64,000 nt of DNA from Oreohelix idahoensis (Eukaryota; Mollusca; Gastropoda; Stylommatophora; Oreohelicidae): contig JAMPIV010014150.1 of NCBI GenBank assembly GCA_024509875.1, forward strand, positions 62,001 through 126,000, written 5' to 3'. The position numbers and the translations under genes are program-made. Shown piece by piece: positions 42,452-53,720 of the stretch. The notes below the pieces were generated by a model. That model saw only the letters and a list, made by a program, of their open reading frames with translations. It was not told the DNA's origin and did no database searches. Each line of letters opens with the position of its first letter. Position 1 is the first letter of the stretch.

Positions 42452-43076
42452 TAGGATCATAACAAAGACATTGACAGACCTTGAACATTCGACATAGGGC
42501 AGGATCGTGACAAAGACATTGACAGACCTTGAACATTTGACAAAGGGCAGGATCGTGACAAAGACATTGACAGACCTTGAACATTTGACATAGGGCAGGA
42601 TCGTAAAAAAGACATTGACAGACTTTGAACATTTGACATAGGGCAGGATCATGACAAAGACATTGACAGACCTTGAACATTTGACATAGGGCAGGATCGT
42701 AACAAAGACATTGACAGACCTTGAACATTTGACATATGGCAGGATCGTGACAAAGACATTGACAGACCTTGAACATTTGACATAGGACAGGATCATATCA
42801 AAGACATTGACAGACCTTGAACATTTGACATAGAGCAGGATCATAACAAAGACATTGACAGACCTTGAACATTTGACATAGGGCAGGATTGTACCAAAGA
42901 CATTGACAGACCTTGAACATTTGACATAGAGCAGGATCGTAACAAAGACATTGACAGACCTTGAACATTTGACATAGGGCAGGATCGTAACAAAGACATT
43001 GACAGACCTTGAACATTTGACATAGGGCAAGATCGTAACAAAGACATTGACAGACCTTGAACATTTTACATAAGAC
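42452..43076. repeat. 48-bp minisatellite, about 13 copies
   Basis: The unit is aggatcgtaacaaagacat plus tgacagaccttgaacatttgacatagggc. Because 48 is a multiple of 3 and the unit lacks stops in all three - strand frames, long Cys-rich open frames of up to 202 codons appear in parallel. That is expected of the repeat and no evidence of a protein. Confidence 0.95.
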
Positions 43077-43289
43077 AGGGGGGTTCAGGTTTTGTTGAGG
43101 ACCTATACTTCATGAGGAACTGAAAGGTGATGATGATGATGAAAGTCTGTGCTACAAAAGCACATCAGTGATTTGATGCCAGCTTCCAGCAAGGAGGCTG
43201 CCTGCTGTGGTGGTTATGGGCTTCGTAGGGAACAAAAGGAAAATTATGATGGTGACACGTACTGATGCCTCATGCATCTACCACAGATC

Positions 43290-43470
43290 TCTGAGCAGAC
43301 AAGGAAATAATAGGGCTACTGTTCCTTAAGGCATGTTGTCAAATCAACCTCATCAGGAAAAACAAAATGATACAGAAATCACTACAGCAAGAGGTCGTGA
43401 ATACTTTGATGCTGGCTTTCTGCAAGGAGACCAGCTACAATGGTCATCCCATGCTTTATAAGATGCAAAA
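43290..43470 (+). repeat. SINE-like repeat copy
   Basis: It carries the aaggcatgttgtcaaatc, acagaaatcactac, ctttgatgctggctttctgc and atggtcatcccatgc blocks in the same order as the other copies. Followed at 43480-43650 by degenerate gtcaatgaatga repeats. Confidence 0.6.
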
Positions 43471-43724
43471 AGGTTAATGAGTCAGTCAGTGAATGAATGA
43501 ATAAGTCAATGAATGAATGAGTCAGTGAATAAATGACAGAATGAATGAGTCAGTCAAAGAATGAATGAGTCAGTCAATGAATGAATGAGTCAGTCAAAGA
43601 ATAAATGAGTCAAAGAATAAATGAGTCAAAGAATAAATAAATGACTGTAGCTATGACATAATCAGCAGTACTGTATTGTGAAACTACAATTTATCAGCTT
43701 TTTTTTTTGCTTTTTTTTCTCAAG

Positions 43725-43791
43725 TATCTGAACATGGAGGCTGAAGCTGACAACTATACCGGCTTTGAGTGTTGTGTCATCACCAAACCAG
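43725..43791 (+). CDS. Host gene exon: start of the propeller region
   Basis: A long T-tract with acceptor tttctcaag and donor GTAAAA bound a 67-base exon, phase 0 in and phase 1 out. It encodes YLNMEAEADNYTGFECCV and ITKPG. It joins in frame to the exon at 45383, where the completed Gly codon leads into GEAWVAYG. The real exon is much shorter than the open frame of 82 codons around it, whose tail is LINE sequence. Confidence 0.7.
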
Positions 43792-43825
43792 GTAAAATAT
43801 CACCTGTCTTCTTCATGCATGGCTC

Positions 43826-44225
43826 TGAAAGGTGGAGAACAGCAAAAACAACAAACAAAAAGCTACAGACATTCATACATGGGTGCTTGCATAGAATAGA
43901 AAGATTAAAATGGTATGACAAGATGGCCAGATCTGGAACTGATGACAAACACTAGACAAGTGCCAGTGGAACAAGAGATGAGAAGAAGACGATGGAGATG
44001 GATAGGACACACACTGAGGAAACCTGTTGATAGCATTACAAGGCAGTCCTTGTTCTAGAACCCCCAAGGTAAAAGAGGCAGAGGTAGACCAAGAAACACA
44101 TGGAAAAGAGAATTGGAGACAGATGTGAAAATGAAGATGAAAACGTGGAAAGAATGAACAGATGGCACGTGGCAAGAGGAATCTGCATGTGATTGTTGAA
44201 GGCCTATGCTCCTTGGGGAGCTAAA
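43826..44225 (+). mobile_element. LINE 3' fragment
   Basis: The + strand has the recurring tail: GSERWRTAKTTNKKLQTF, then [29 protein letters not shown] and the end ggcctatgctccttgggg. Stops are present. It ends in TTGA-like tail sequence (44230). Confidence 0.75.
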
Positions 44226-44390
44226 GGGTTTTGATTAATTTATTGATTCTTCTTTGCCTTTTGATTAATTGTGTAGGTTAGGCCTGCAACAATTTCTTTT
44301 TCAAACCATCAGTTCCAGAACAATCTCTTCCAGAATTCCCATGCACTCCTAAAAGATCCAGGTGCCAGTTTTGGAAATGTTTCTGCTTTA

Positions 44391-44600
44391 AATGTAATGT
44401 ACCTGTGACCCAGACTGTCATGTCTTACTCTTGGAGGAGATAAATGTAATGTACCTGTGATCCAGACTGTCATGTCTTACTCTCGGAGGAGATAAATGTA
44501 ATGTACCTGTGACCCAGACTGTCATGTCTTACTCTCGGAGGAAATAAATGTAATGTACCTGTGATCCAGACTGTCATGTCTTACTCTCGGAGGAGACAAA
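44391..44600. repeat. 52-bp minisatellite, 4 copies
   Basis: The unit starts aatgtaatgtacctgtgacc and ends ctcggaggagata. It leads directly into a SINE-like copy at about 44600. Confidence 0.9.
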
Positions 44601-44890
44601 CAAAGAATTAATAAAACCACTGCACTCTTCCAGGCATGTCGTACAAGGCAAATAATATGAGGTTGTGTATGAGGTTGTGTATGAGGTTGGCAACCTCATC
44701 TTGTAAAACAAATTGCCACAGAAACTGCTGCATGAAGTAACTAGTCATGTACTTTCTTATGTGTCCTCAGAGACACTCCCCCCCCCTCCCCTTGTACTAC
44801 AACAGGGCCAACCTCATGCTAGTCACCTCTTACAGTAAATACCTGAAGGGGCAGTAGGCGTATTCTTTATTTGCCTCCTTAGAGACCTGC
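44600..44890. repeat. SINE-like repeat pieces in opposite orientations
   Basis: 44620-44740 is a + copy (tccaggcatgtcgtacaagg, gaggttggcaacctcat, aaattgccacagaaact), with a gaggttgtgtat block repeated. 44766-44890 looks like a - copy (cctcagagacac, aacctcatgctagtcacc). Confidence 0.55.
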
Positions 44891-44943
44891 AAACTGGGCA
44901 GGACATTTAAAATGGTCAAAGTCAAATACTAGCCAACTTATAA

Positions 44944-45262
44944 CAATGTTGGAGATCAGTTAATAACCAGCTGCTTAAAATGTTGGAGATCAGTTAATAA
45001 CCAGCTGCTTAAAATGTTGGAGATCAGTTAATAACCAGCTGCTTAAAATGTTGGAGATCAGTTAATAACCAGCTGCTTAAAATGTTGGAGATTAGCAAAT
45101 AACCAGCCACTGAAAATGTTGGAGACCAGTTAATAACCATCCACTGAAAATGTTGGACACCGGTTAATAACCAGACACTGAAAATGTTGGAGATTAGTTA
45201 ATAACCCGCCAATGAAAATGTTGGACATCAGTTAATAACCAACTGCTGAAAATGTTGGAGAT
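44944..45262. repeat. 34-bp minisatellite, about 9 copies
   Basis: The unit is aaaatgttggagatcagtt plus aataaccagctgctt. The right-hand copies are more diverged than the left-hand ones. It lies about 120 bp before the host exon at 45383. Confidence 0.9.
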
Positions 45263-45382
45263 CAATTTGTACTCAACTTTTGATGTGAAACTTGACCTGA
45301 TGTAACCATATTTTAAAAATATTACCCGAGTTCCTGTGTAATCGTTTAAGACCTATCTGAGGTCTGTCTTTCTTACCTGCAG

Positions 45383-45474
45383 GGGAAGCATGGGTTGCAT
45401 ACGGAGAGCCACCGTCTGCCAAGATTTGTATTGTGGACTGTCGTGAACAGACTATGACTGACACAAAGATCAAG
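45383..45474 (+). CDS. Host gene exon: propeller blade
   Basis: Acceptor cttacctgcag and donor GTAGGT, phase 1 in and 0 out. The peptide runs GEAWVAYGEPPSAKICIVD and ends CREQTMTDTKIK. A G-x-x-W-x-x-Y-G / I-x-I-V-D pattern is typical of a blade in WD40-like propellers such as those of LRRK or ARHGEF10-type proteins; that comparison is from memory and only structural in kind. Confidence 0.75.
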
Positions 45475-46344
45475 GTAGGTAGTTGCTGCATGTGATACCT
45501 GGTTGATTTTTGTACATGTGCTGCTGTTACACCTTTTGTTACCTGCGCTGATGTTGCTTTTGTCAGCTGCACTAAAATCTCTTTTCTCACCTGCAGCGAT
45601 GTCGCTTTAGTTATCTGTGCTGAAGTTATTTTTGTTACCTGTGCTGATGTTACTTTTTATTAAAATGTATCATTTTGATGTTTCCTAGGTTACTCATGCT
45701 GTTGCTTTTTTTTTTAACCTGTGATACATTATTTCTTTGTTACTGATGCTGATGCTGTTTTTGCTACCTGTGCTGATGTTGTTTTTGCTACCTGTGCTGA
45801 TGTTGTTTTTGCTACCTGTGCTGATGTTGTTTTTGCTACCTGTGCTGATGTTGCACTTGTTATCTGTGTTAATATTGTTTGTTCCATTCATTGATGGTTT
45901 TTGTCTATGTTACTGTGTTAATTTGTTTTTTTATTACCCTTGCTGATGTTGTTTTTGTTACCACTGATGAGGCTGTGTAAGAACCACTACTGCACCTAGT
46001 CCCTTTACAGGAAGCCTGCAGCATAGCATGTATGTCCTCTTGCCGCAGTGGATGCTATAGCATTTTGTTTTACATGAGTAGGTTATAGTTAATAAGTTAA
46101 TTTAATTAACCAAGAGAGTTTAAACTTTGTTCTCATCTTACTATAAAGTGATAATTGCCATATGTGGTTGTTGCGTTTTTGTCTCTGAGTTTGCTGTTTC
46201 TATTTTCATAAATATTAATTGCCATGTTACTAAGTGTGTAGTCTATTTGAAAATGTTTTATCTCAGTGTTTGCTTTTTATTTTTGATATGACAGTTAAGC
46301 ATTTTGAATGTGACTTGAATTTCTTATGTACATTTTTCCCCCAG
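45475..46344. repeat. Intron with 24-bp-type repeat at 45540-45960
   Basis: Variants of acctgtgctgatgttgctt plus ttgtt; four exact 24-bp copies lie at 45764-45860. The Leu-rich open frame 45737-45946 is a repeat artefact. 45961-46344 shows no feature. Confidence 0.8.
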
Positions 46345-46442
46345 TTTGACACTCGTGTGATGTCAATGGTAGTTGCCAATACAGATATGGTCCTAATTGG
46401 CACACTGTCATGGATTATTTATGCCTACAACCAGTATACCAG
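46345..46442 (+). CDS. Host gene exon: propeller blade
   Basis: Acceptor tttttcccccag and donor GTATAT, phase 0 in and 2 out. The peptide FDTRVMSMVVANTDMVLIG continues TLSWIIYAYNQYTR. The V-x-S-M-V-V / V-L-I-G-T-x-x-W-x-I-x-x-Y pattern is a blade strand set. The split Arg codon (AG|G) is completed by the first base of the next exon. Confidence 0.8.
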
Positions 46443-47101
46443 GTATATGTGGTCACGTGACCATTCTGATCTATGCCATTTATTTGTTTACCATTATGAA
46501 AATATAGAACACATTTGTCCATTGGCCTTGTCTGTCTAGTGGTACAGCAACATATTCCATTAGGATAAGAATGTATGAGGCTCGGATCCCAGCAAAGCAG
46601 TTTTTTTTTTGTTCTTCTTTATTTTCTTTATATATTTGTTGTGCATATTTCTTTCTGTCAACGTTTCTAATGATTGTGGTGGCCAGAGTGAGCCAGTGCT
46701 AATAGCCAAATTGAGCAAAAAAAGTAACATAAATTAGCTAAATAGTAATGACCAAAGTGAGGCACAAAAGTAAGTAGTTGCAGAATCAAGAAAATAGTAA
46801 TGACTAAAGTAAGCCAGATTGTATTATCCAAAGCAAGCCAAACAGTAAGTAATAGGCAAAGTGAGCCAAATTGTTACAAATTCTCATAGTGAGCTAAAAG
46901 TTATAAATGTCCAATATAGCTAGATAGTATGCAAAGAGAAGCCAAACAGGCATTTAGGAATGGCCATGTGAGCCTCTCTAGTAATGTCTAAAGTGAACCA
47001 AAGAGGAACCATAAAGTTTTTTTTTTAAATTATTAAATGCTCCAAGTGGTTAATAATGGCAAAAAACCTTAATCTTCCAGGGAGATGTGTTGGCAACAAA
47101 G
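46443..47101. other. Intron; no gene
   Basis: 46520-46610 has a tRNA-like string (tgtctagtggtacagc ... ggctcggatcccagc) followed by a T-run and may be a SINE relic. 46680-46990 is an imperfect array of aaagtgagccaaa-type words. Confidence 0.4.
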
Positions 47102-47204
47102 GGTCCATGACGCCGTACTCTCTATGCAGGTGTTTGAAGATGATCAGGAACATTCACACCGCCTTTTTGCTGGGCTTGCAGACGGCACTGTTGCTGTATT
47201 TGAA
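47102..47204 (+). CDS. Host gene exon: propeller blade
   Basis: Acceptor ggcaacaaag (AG at 47100-47101) and donor GTATGT, phase 2 in and 0 out. The peptide reads VHDAVLSMQVFEDDQEHSH then RLFAGLADGTVAVFE. A nearer AG at 47128-47129 would start in the wrong phase for the upstream exon, which decides the choice. The L-F-A-G-L-x-D-G-T-V-A-V-F ending is a typical propeller blade. Confidence 0.85.
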
Positions 47205-47654
47205 GTATGTGTTCTCAGTGTTCTCTTTGTATTTTTTAAAAATATGTTAATTTTTGTCATTTAGATGAAGCAGCAATTCTTTTTTTTAAATTTTGTTATT
47301 AGCTGATGTGTATGCATGTTACAATAAAATTATTTTGATACTTCTTCTTCTTCTTCTTCGTTCACCCTCAGATGTCAACTTGAATAAGTTCAAAGAAAGC
47401 GGTGGTCAGCCTGAGGCTGTTGATATCTCTGTAGATTTTCTCTTGGAATGGTACTTGTGATGGCCATATGCATTTTCTCTGTTAATTTTGATACAAACTT
47501 AGTGAGAAATCTGGAAATACAGAGGTTTTAGGCATTGGAAGTGAGGACAAGATTTTTTTTTTCTTTTATTATTAGCAGAAATGTGTATGCATGTTACAAT
47601 AAAATTATTTTGATAAAAACAGTGAGAAATCTGGAAATACAGAGGTTTATAGGC
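47205..47654. other. Intron; no gene
   Basis: An internal direct repeat of about 60-70 bp occurs (gtgtatgcatgttacaataaaattattttgat and tgagaaatctggaaatacagaggttt words at 47305-47530 and 47580-47650). Otherwise nothing is recognised. Confidence 0.45.
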
Positions 47655-49330
47655 AAGAAATTTTTTTTTGTCATCATCTCATCTCAGCCCGTAACCCGTC
47701 ATGGGTCGTAGGGGTGCCATGGTGGAAGCATCAGCAGACAGGGTCCTCCACTGCTCTCTATCCTCAGCAATGCGTACAAGTGTGGAAAAACCGTGTCCTG
47801 CCCATTCTTTGATGTTATCAGCCCAGGATTTTCTCTGCCTTCCTCTTCTCCGTTTACCTTCGACTGTTCCCTGAAGGATCGTTTTCGAAAGGGAGTCATG
47901 ACGAGTTACATGCCCAAACCAGGCAAGCTTTCGACGTTTCACTATTGAAAAAAGTGGTTCTTGGTGGCCTGCATAGGTGTTTATCTTCTCTCTAACATAG
48001 ACATTTGTTTTGTGCTCTTTATAGCAAATGCGCAAAATTCTTCTATAACATTTATGCTCGAAAGCCTGAATCCTTCGCTCCGTATCTGCAGTGAGTGTCC
48101 AGCCCTCACACCCATACAAGAGAATAGATAATACAAGTGATTTGTATAATTTGATCTTCACAGGAAAACTGATGTTACTTTTCCAGATCACATTCAACCT
48201 TGTCATGGCAGCTGAGGCCATCTCAAGTCTTGTCTTGATTTCTTTAATTGATCTTCCATCACTACATATAGTGGACCCGAGATATTTAAAGGTGTTAACT
48301 TCTTCTAACGTTTGCCCATTTAACGTAATGTTGGTTGGAACATGTTTCTTATGGCTATTCACCAATATCTTGCTTTTTTCTATATTAATTTCCATCCCAT
48401 ACGTTCTTGTTACTTTCTCCAGTCTAGAGGTAAGGTCTTGAAGTTCTGATTCTGATCCAGCTATCAGATCAATATCATCAGCAAAACGTAGGTTGCACAG
48501 AGGTCGGCCTCCAATCGATATGGTTGATTTATAATCGTAGAGAGCCTCCTGCATAATATGTTCTAGATATATATTAAAGAGCACTGGTGACAGGATACAT
48601 CCTTGGCGAACTCCTACAGTTGTTTTGAAAAATTCTCCAATGTCGTTGCTTACAAAAACAGCACTGCTTGCGTCCTTGTATAGTGCTTCAATGATATCTA
48701 TGATGTTGGTATCAAAATTGAATTTTCTCATTACTTGCCATAAGCCTTCATGCCAGACTCGATCGAAGGCTTTTGTGAAATCGATGAAGTTATGGTATAA
48801 ATCGTGTTGATGTTGGAGATGTTTTTCGATAAGTAATCTAATATTGAAGATTTGTTCTGAGGTACTTCTTTTTGGTCTAAAGCCAGCCTGTTCCTCTGAC
48901 AAGATTTCTTCTGATTTCTGTTTTATTCTGTTCAAAAGTATCCTTAACATTACCTTACTTGGATGACTAATAAGGCTAATGGTTCTGTAGTTCTTGCACA
49001 TTTTTAGATTTCCTTTCTTTGGAAGCGGTATTACTAATGACTGCGTCCATTCTTTTGGCCATTTTTTTGTACTCCATATCTTCTGGCAAATTGTTGTCAT
49101 GATTTTTACTATATCTGGTCCTCCATATTTCAAGAGCTCTGCTGGTATATTATCCACACCCGGTTACTTCCCTCCTTTCATCGAACATATAGCCTCTTCC
49201 ACTTCTTCCCGTAATATTGCTGCATTTCCGAGTTCCCTGTTTTCGCACTTAATGTTGTTTAATATGCCTAAGTCAGTGTCAAGTTTTTTTTGTAATCTGA
49301 GACAAAAACCAGCTGGATCAGACAGTGATA
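47655..49330 (-). pseudogene. LINE reverse transcriptase, 5'-truncated
   Basis: The - strand frame 47679-49157 (492 codons) has the RT motifs CKNYRTISLISHPSKVML, EEQAGFRPKRST, FIDFTKAFDRVWH, GVRQGCILSPVLF and the catalytic FADD in LRFADDIDL, then FKYLGSTIC and the C-terminal GKRRRGRQRKSWADNI. Homology continues upstream to about 49330 past an in-frame stop near 49160. No endonuclease is found, so it is a truncated insertion. Its 3' end reads gctgagatgagatgatgac in element sense before an A-run. It is a different family from the RTE-like LINE at 19326. Confidence 0.88.
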
Positions 49331-49379
49331 TAAACATTAATAATACAGAAGATATGAGGAGCTTTTTACTGCTTTAGAA

Positions 49380-50110
49380 AATGCATGGAAGTCAAGTACA
49401 ACACAAAAACTAAGAATTTTTGACTCAGAGATCAAGTCAGTGTGGTTGTATGGCTGTGAAACATGGAGAGCCACAACAAAAAACAACCAAGAAATTACAG
49501 ACTTTCATAAATGGGCGCCTGCATTAAAATGAAGGATTGAAATAGTATGACATGAGCTCTGTCACAGTATAATATCTACACCTTCATGACATTGTCCTCT
49601 AAGCTCGTATTAAACTGCGAGAGGTCACACAATCAACATACTTTTAAACGCCATTCACAAAGTGTACACGAAGGCGTGCTGACAATCTCCCTTTTTAATA
49701 ATAACAATGCTACATGTACGAATGCAATAACAACAGCACTAAATTGTCAACAATAACCATATGGCTGGATCACCAATTCCTACTACCATTGGAATATAAA
49801 ACAAGGCTGTACAAAAGCCAGCAACCATAAAGAGAGCATGATTAATATGCAATGCGGCTTCTAAAGCCGGCCAACTGACATCTTTCTCTGTCAGGCTTCC
49901 TGTTCACTACCACTCCATTGCACTCTTTTGCACCATTTCCTTTTAAAGCTGATGTGCTCACCAAAATATATGTTTATTCCATCAAAGCCCATGTGCGCAA
50001 CAAAAGATATTATGTGACAAGCACCAATGTAGAACTGTTGGAAGGAACTAAACAAATGAAAGTGGATAGATTACACATTGAGGAAATCAGTTGATAGCAC
50101 TACAAGGCAG
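49380..50110 (+). mobile_element. LINE tail fragments
   Basis: 49425-49540 encodes VWLYGCETWRATTKNNQE and 50040-50110 encodes DYTLRKSVDSTTRQS, both parts of the common LINE tail. Between them (49560-50040) nothing is recognised. Confidence 0.5.
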
Positions 50111-50112
50111 TC

Positions 50113-51345
50113 ATCATCATGTAGCATGTCCTTTGCAGAACGTCGCTCTCGATCTCTAGCCAGCCCTCCTGCCTTCTCCAATGTCATGTTCAAGGTTTCT
50201 TCAATGTCCAGTGTCTACCGTTGTCTTGGTCGACCCCTGCCTCGCCTTCCAGGTACCATACCCTCCATCACTGCTCTCTCTAAGCCACTATGGCGTTTAA
50301 TGTGGCCAAAATATTTCAGTTTCCGGGACATGATATTGTTTATGAGCCAGTTTTCCTCAATATTCAGGTCATGTAGGATGTCCTATATTTCTTCTTCTTG
50401 ATCCAAGATATTCTGAGAATTTTTCTGTAACACTTTGCTTCAAAAGATTCAATTTTTTTCTTTAATGTTTGTGTAATGGTCCATGATTCACATCCATATG
50501 TTGCCACCGGAAAGATGCACGTTCTCAGAAGTTTTACTTTTATTAATTTGCTGGTGTTATGCCATAGGTTCTTCATTTTATTTAACCTCTGCATTGCTAT
50601 GGCCAGTCTCCTTTTGACCACTTTTGAGCAGTCTCCATTGTTGTTAATTATGGAGCCAAGATATTCAAAATTTGTGACATTTTCAATTTCCTCATCATTA
50701 ATGGTAATTTTTGGTTGGCATCTTGTTTTGTCAGTGGATATTATCTTTGTTTTTTTGTGTGCTCAGAAAAAGGTTCTGATCCTCACTGTGTCTTTTGACA
50801 GACAGGATTAACTGTTCTAGTCCCTTGGCACTGTTTGAAAGAATAACTGTGTCATCTGCGTACCGGAGTTCTGGGATCACATTTCCACCAATTGTGAACA
50901 GATCACAATTTTCACATTCTTGATCACTCCTAACATTTCTCATTATATTTTCTGCATAGATGTTAAACAAGTATGGAGAGAGGATGCAACCCTGTCTTAC
51001 TCCCTTTTTCACCTCAAACCATCCTGATGTTTCCCCCGCTACTGTGACAGCTGCTTGTTGTTCGTGATATAGTGTTTCAATTAGATGGATCAAATGCGCT
51101 GGAAACCCCATGCCTCTCATAATGTTTCACAATTTCTGATGTTGTATGCAGTCGAAGGCCTTGGTGTAATCTACAAAACAGGTGTAAAGATCTACATTGT
51201 ATTCTCTGCATTTTTCTAGGATGTTTCTCGCATTAAAAATGTGGTCCCTCATACCTCTGCCTTGTCTAAAACCAGTCTGTAGCAATGACAAGGGAGTCAT
51301 TATTCTGAAATCCTCAAGAAATAGAGGGCGACTAGAAAACAACAT
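50113..51345 (-). pseudogene. Second LINE reverse transcriptase relic
   Basis: In the - strand sense: QTGFRQGRGMRDHIFNARN, CFVDYTKAFDCIQHQKL (51345-51127), KKGVRQGCILSPYLF and the catalytic YADD in LRYADDTVIL (51120-50731), then [19 protein letters not shown] (50621-50364) and a basic GRRGRGRPRQRW tail down to 50113. There are at least three frame breaks. No endonuclease is seen. It is related to, but distinct from, the element at 47655. Confidence 0.88.
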
Positions 51346-51439
51346 GGATGAGAGAACTGGAAAGAGACGCAGAATAGGAAGCTTGTTATGATCTTGATGA
51401 CATTTAGAACAACTTAGAATGTGAAAATCTCATTCATTT

Positions 51440-51570
51440 TTCTCTTTTGTATTATAGTACATCATCATCATTTCTTTTGTGCTCCTTACGGAGCATAGCA
51501 CTACAACTGCAGCTGATCCTTTTCAGGAAGCTTGCACTAAACATTCACGTGCTCTTATGGAAATCTCTGT
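51440..51570 (-). repeat. SINE-like repeat copy that feeds the 53-bp array
   Basis: Reverse orientation of the SINE-like repeat: tccttacggagcatagca, cttttcaggaagcttgcac, ctctgtagcaatttgtttg. It passes without a break into the array at 51571 and resumes at about 52279 (cctaagggtgcagcag). Confidence 0.65.
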
Positions 51571-52278
51571 AGCAATTTGTTTGACATGATGGGGTTACCA
51601 ACCTCATGCACACCACCATATTAGTCACCTTGTATGACATGATGGAGTCACCAGCCTCATACACAACACCATATTAGTCACCTTGTATGACATGATGAGG
51701 TTACCAGCCTCATGCACAACACCATATTAGTCACCTTGTATGACATGATGGAGTCACCAGCCTCATGCACAACACCATATTAGTCACCTTGTATGACATG
51801 ATGGAGTCACCAGCCTCATGCACAACACCATATTAGTCACCTTGTATGACATGATGGAGTCACCAGCCTCATGCACAACACCATATTAGTCACCTTGTAT
51901 GACATGATGGAGTCACCAGCCTCATGCACAACACCATATTAGTCACCTTGTATGACATGATGGAGTCACCAGCCTCATGCACAACACCATATTAGTCACC
52001 TTGTATGACATGATGGGGTTACCAGCCTCATACACAACACCATATTAGTCATCTTGTATGACATGATGGAGTCACCAGCCTCATGCACACCACCATATTA
52101 GTCACCTTGTATGACATGATGGAGTCACCAGCCTCATGCACAACACCATATTAGTCACCTTGTATGACATGATGGGGTTACCAGCCTCATGCACACCACC
52201 ATATTAGTCACCTTGTATGACATGATGGGGTTAACAGCCTCATGCACACCAACATATTAGTCACCTTGTATGACATAC
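51571..52278. repeat. 53-bp minisatellite, about 13 copies, inside a SINE-like repeat
   Basis: The unit is caccttgtatgacatgatgg plus agtcaccagcctcatgcacaacaccatattagt. In reverse this equals an internal block of the SINE-like repeat (gactaata..gaggctgg..catgatgtcatacaagg). The array is thus a tandem amplification within one SINE copy. Confidence 0.95.
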
Positions 52279-52350
52279 CTAAGGGTGCAGCAGTCCCCCT
52301 TTTTGTTAACTATACGAGGCCATATTAGAGTTATTAGTATTAACATTAAC

Positions 52351-52383
52351 CTCTACACCTCACGGTAGAAGGGGAACGACTAA
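52351..52383 (+). mobile_element. 33-bp scrap of the RTE-like LINE 3' end
   Basis: ctctacacctcacggtaga and the following bases to ggggaacgactaa match the extreme 3' end of the LINE at 19326 and 980 in the + orientation. Confidence 0.75.
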
Positions 52384-52536
52384 ATTAATAAGTATTAATA
52401 TTACGTATATGTTTTATAGCTCTATGTAGTTCCTGCCAGACTCTGAAGAGATAGAGAAAGAACAGGAATACTGTAGCACAAGATAACTAATACGAGCTTG
52501 TGTCTGCATTAATATTAAATCTAGAACCTACAAAGG

Positions 52537-52802
52537 GAAGCTATGGTAGCATAGTGGTTAGTGCACTGGCTTCCTAGCTCAGTGGTCTATGGTTCGATCC
52601 CCAGATGAGGTGGGATTTTTTTAGGCCGCAAACAGCTCCTGGGTCGACCCAGCCCCAAATGGGTACCAGAGCAACTCTGGGAAGGTTAAGGCGACCGGCG
52701 TGATGCTGACCACATCACCCCTAGTGTGCCGACGGTCAAGAAAATATGGGCCTAACACCATATTCCCAATATGCCTCAATGGGCGTGTAACGGGATCCTG
52801 TT
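52537..52802 (+). mobile_element. tRNA-headed SINE
   Basis: The head at 52537-52615 contains an A-box-like tggtagcatagtggtta and a B box ggttcgatccc (52591-52601), the internal RNA polymerase III promoter of tRNA-derived SINEs. The body at 52621-52802 matches the reverse complement of 12143-12340. It does not fold as an intact tRNA gene in my reading and has extra bases between the boxes. Confidence 0.75.
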
Positions 52803-52822
52803 TTTTTCCTTTACAAAGGTGT

Positions 52823-52920
52823 AATAATTGATTCATGACTATAATAATTGAGTCGTGACTATAATAATTGAGTCGTGACTATAATAATTAAGCCGTGACT
52901 ATAATAATTGAGTCATGATG
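52823..52920. repeat. 20-bp repeat, 5 copies
   Basis: Unit actataataattgagtcgtg with small changes, about 70 bp before the next host exon's intron end. Confidence 0.85.
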
Positions 52921-52989
52921 GTAGAACTTAGTTTTGTTTTTTTTAAATGAGATATTGCTCATGATTGATTTAATTCATATTTTTTCCAG

Positions 52990-53123
52990 ACAATTAGCCT
53001 GACCTGCAGCAACTATGATCTGCTCTATCTTCCTATTGGACAGTCACCTGTCACATGTCTCAAGTTGCTAGGCAACCAGCTGTGGTGTGCTTGTGGAAAC
53101 ACAGTTTCTATCATCCATGCAAG
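52990..53123 (+). CDS. Host gene exon: propeller blade
   Basis: Acceptor tttttccag and donor GTTAGT, phase 0 in and 2 out. The peptide TISLTCSNYDLLYLPIGQS continues PVTCLKLLGNQLWCACGN and TVSIIHAR. The V-T-C-L..L-W-C-A-C-G-x-x-V-x-I-I pattern is a blade of a WD40-like propeller. 44 codons plus two bases. Confidence 0.88.
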
Positions 53124-53189
53124 GTTAGTAACTCTGTCATCCCAACATAACTTTTGTTTTATAACTAATCAATTTTTGCAACGAAAAAC

Positions 53190-53720
53190 CAGGACTAATG
53201 TTCTCTAGGCAAGTCATAAAAGGTGACTAATGTAAGGTTGGGCATGAGGCTGGCAATGTCATCAAGCTAAACATATTGCTACAGAAATCACCCCTGCAGG
53301 AACATGTGCTGTGACTCAGGCTAAGTTACTGGTTCTGATTGTTGTGTTAGATCTTGATTTCTTTTGATTTCCAAATACTTCCCAATGCAATAAAACGTGC
53401 TGATACTTGTTGTAGATGTTATTTTGGTATCATTGTTAGTTAATCCAACTTGTTCTGGAATAGAACAATAGTAATCCAAATATTTCTCTCTTTTGTCTTT
53501 GAATAGACAAAGAAAGAATAGAAATACTCCTTCCTCAAACAAATCACAAAAAGTGACTAATACAAGGTTATTCATTTGGGCTGGTAACCTCATGGTGTAA
53601 AACTAATTGCTACAGAAACTACCAACTACAAGAGCACATGAAAGCTTTAGTGCAGGCTTCCTGCAAGAGAACCAGTTGCTATGGTGAGGAACAAACAGGA
53701 AATGATGGTGAATGTGTCTG
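53190..53720 (+). repeat. Two SINE-like repeat copies
   Basis: 53205-53320 has ctaggcaagtcataaaaggtg, gcatgaggctggcaatg and attgctacagaaatcacc. 53500-53700 has a fuller copy ending ctttagtgcaggcttcctgc and ccagttgctatggtg. 53720-54010 shows nothing recognised. Confidence 0.6.

Noticed and set aside
42422..43064. Long Cys-rich open frames on the - strand
   Set aside because: They are the 48-bp tandem repeat read in several frames at once; no start context, splice sites or domain support them.
47128..47130. Splice acceptor at tatgcag for the exon ending at 47204
   Set aside because: Phase would not match the upstream exon, and the longer exon from 47102 gives a continuous blade (VHDAVLSMQV).
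52537..52615. A functional tRNA gene
   Set aside because: Both internal promoter boxes are present but the segment is followed by a conserved SINE body, and I could not fold a normal cloverleaf.
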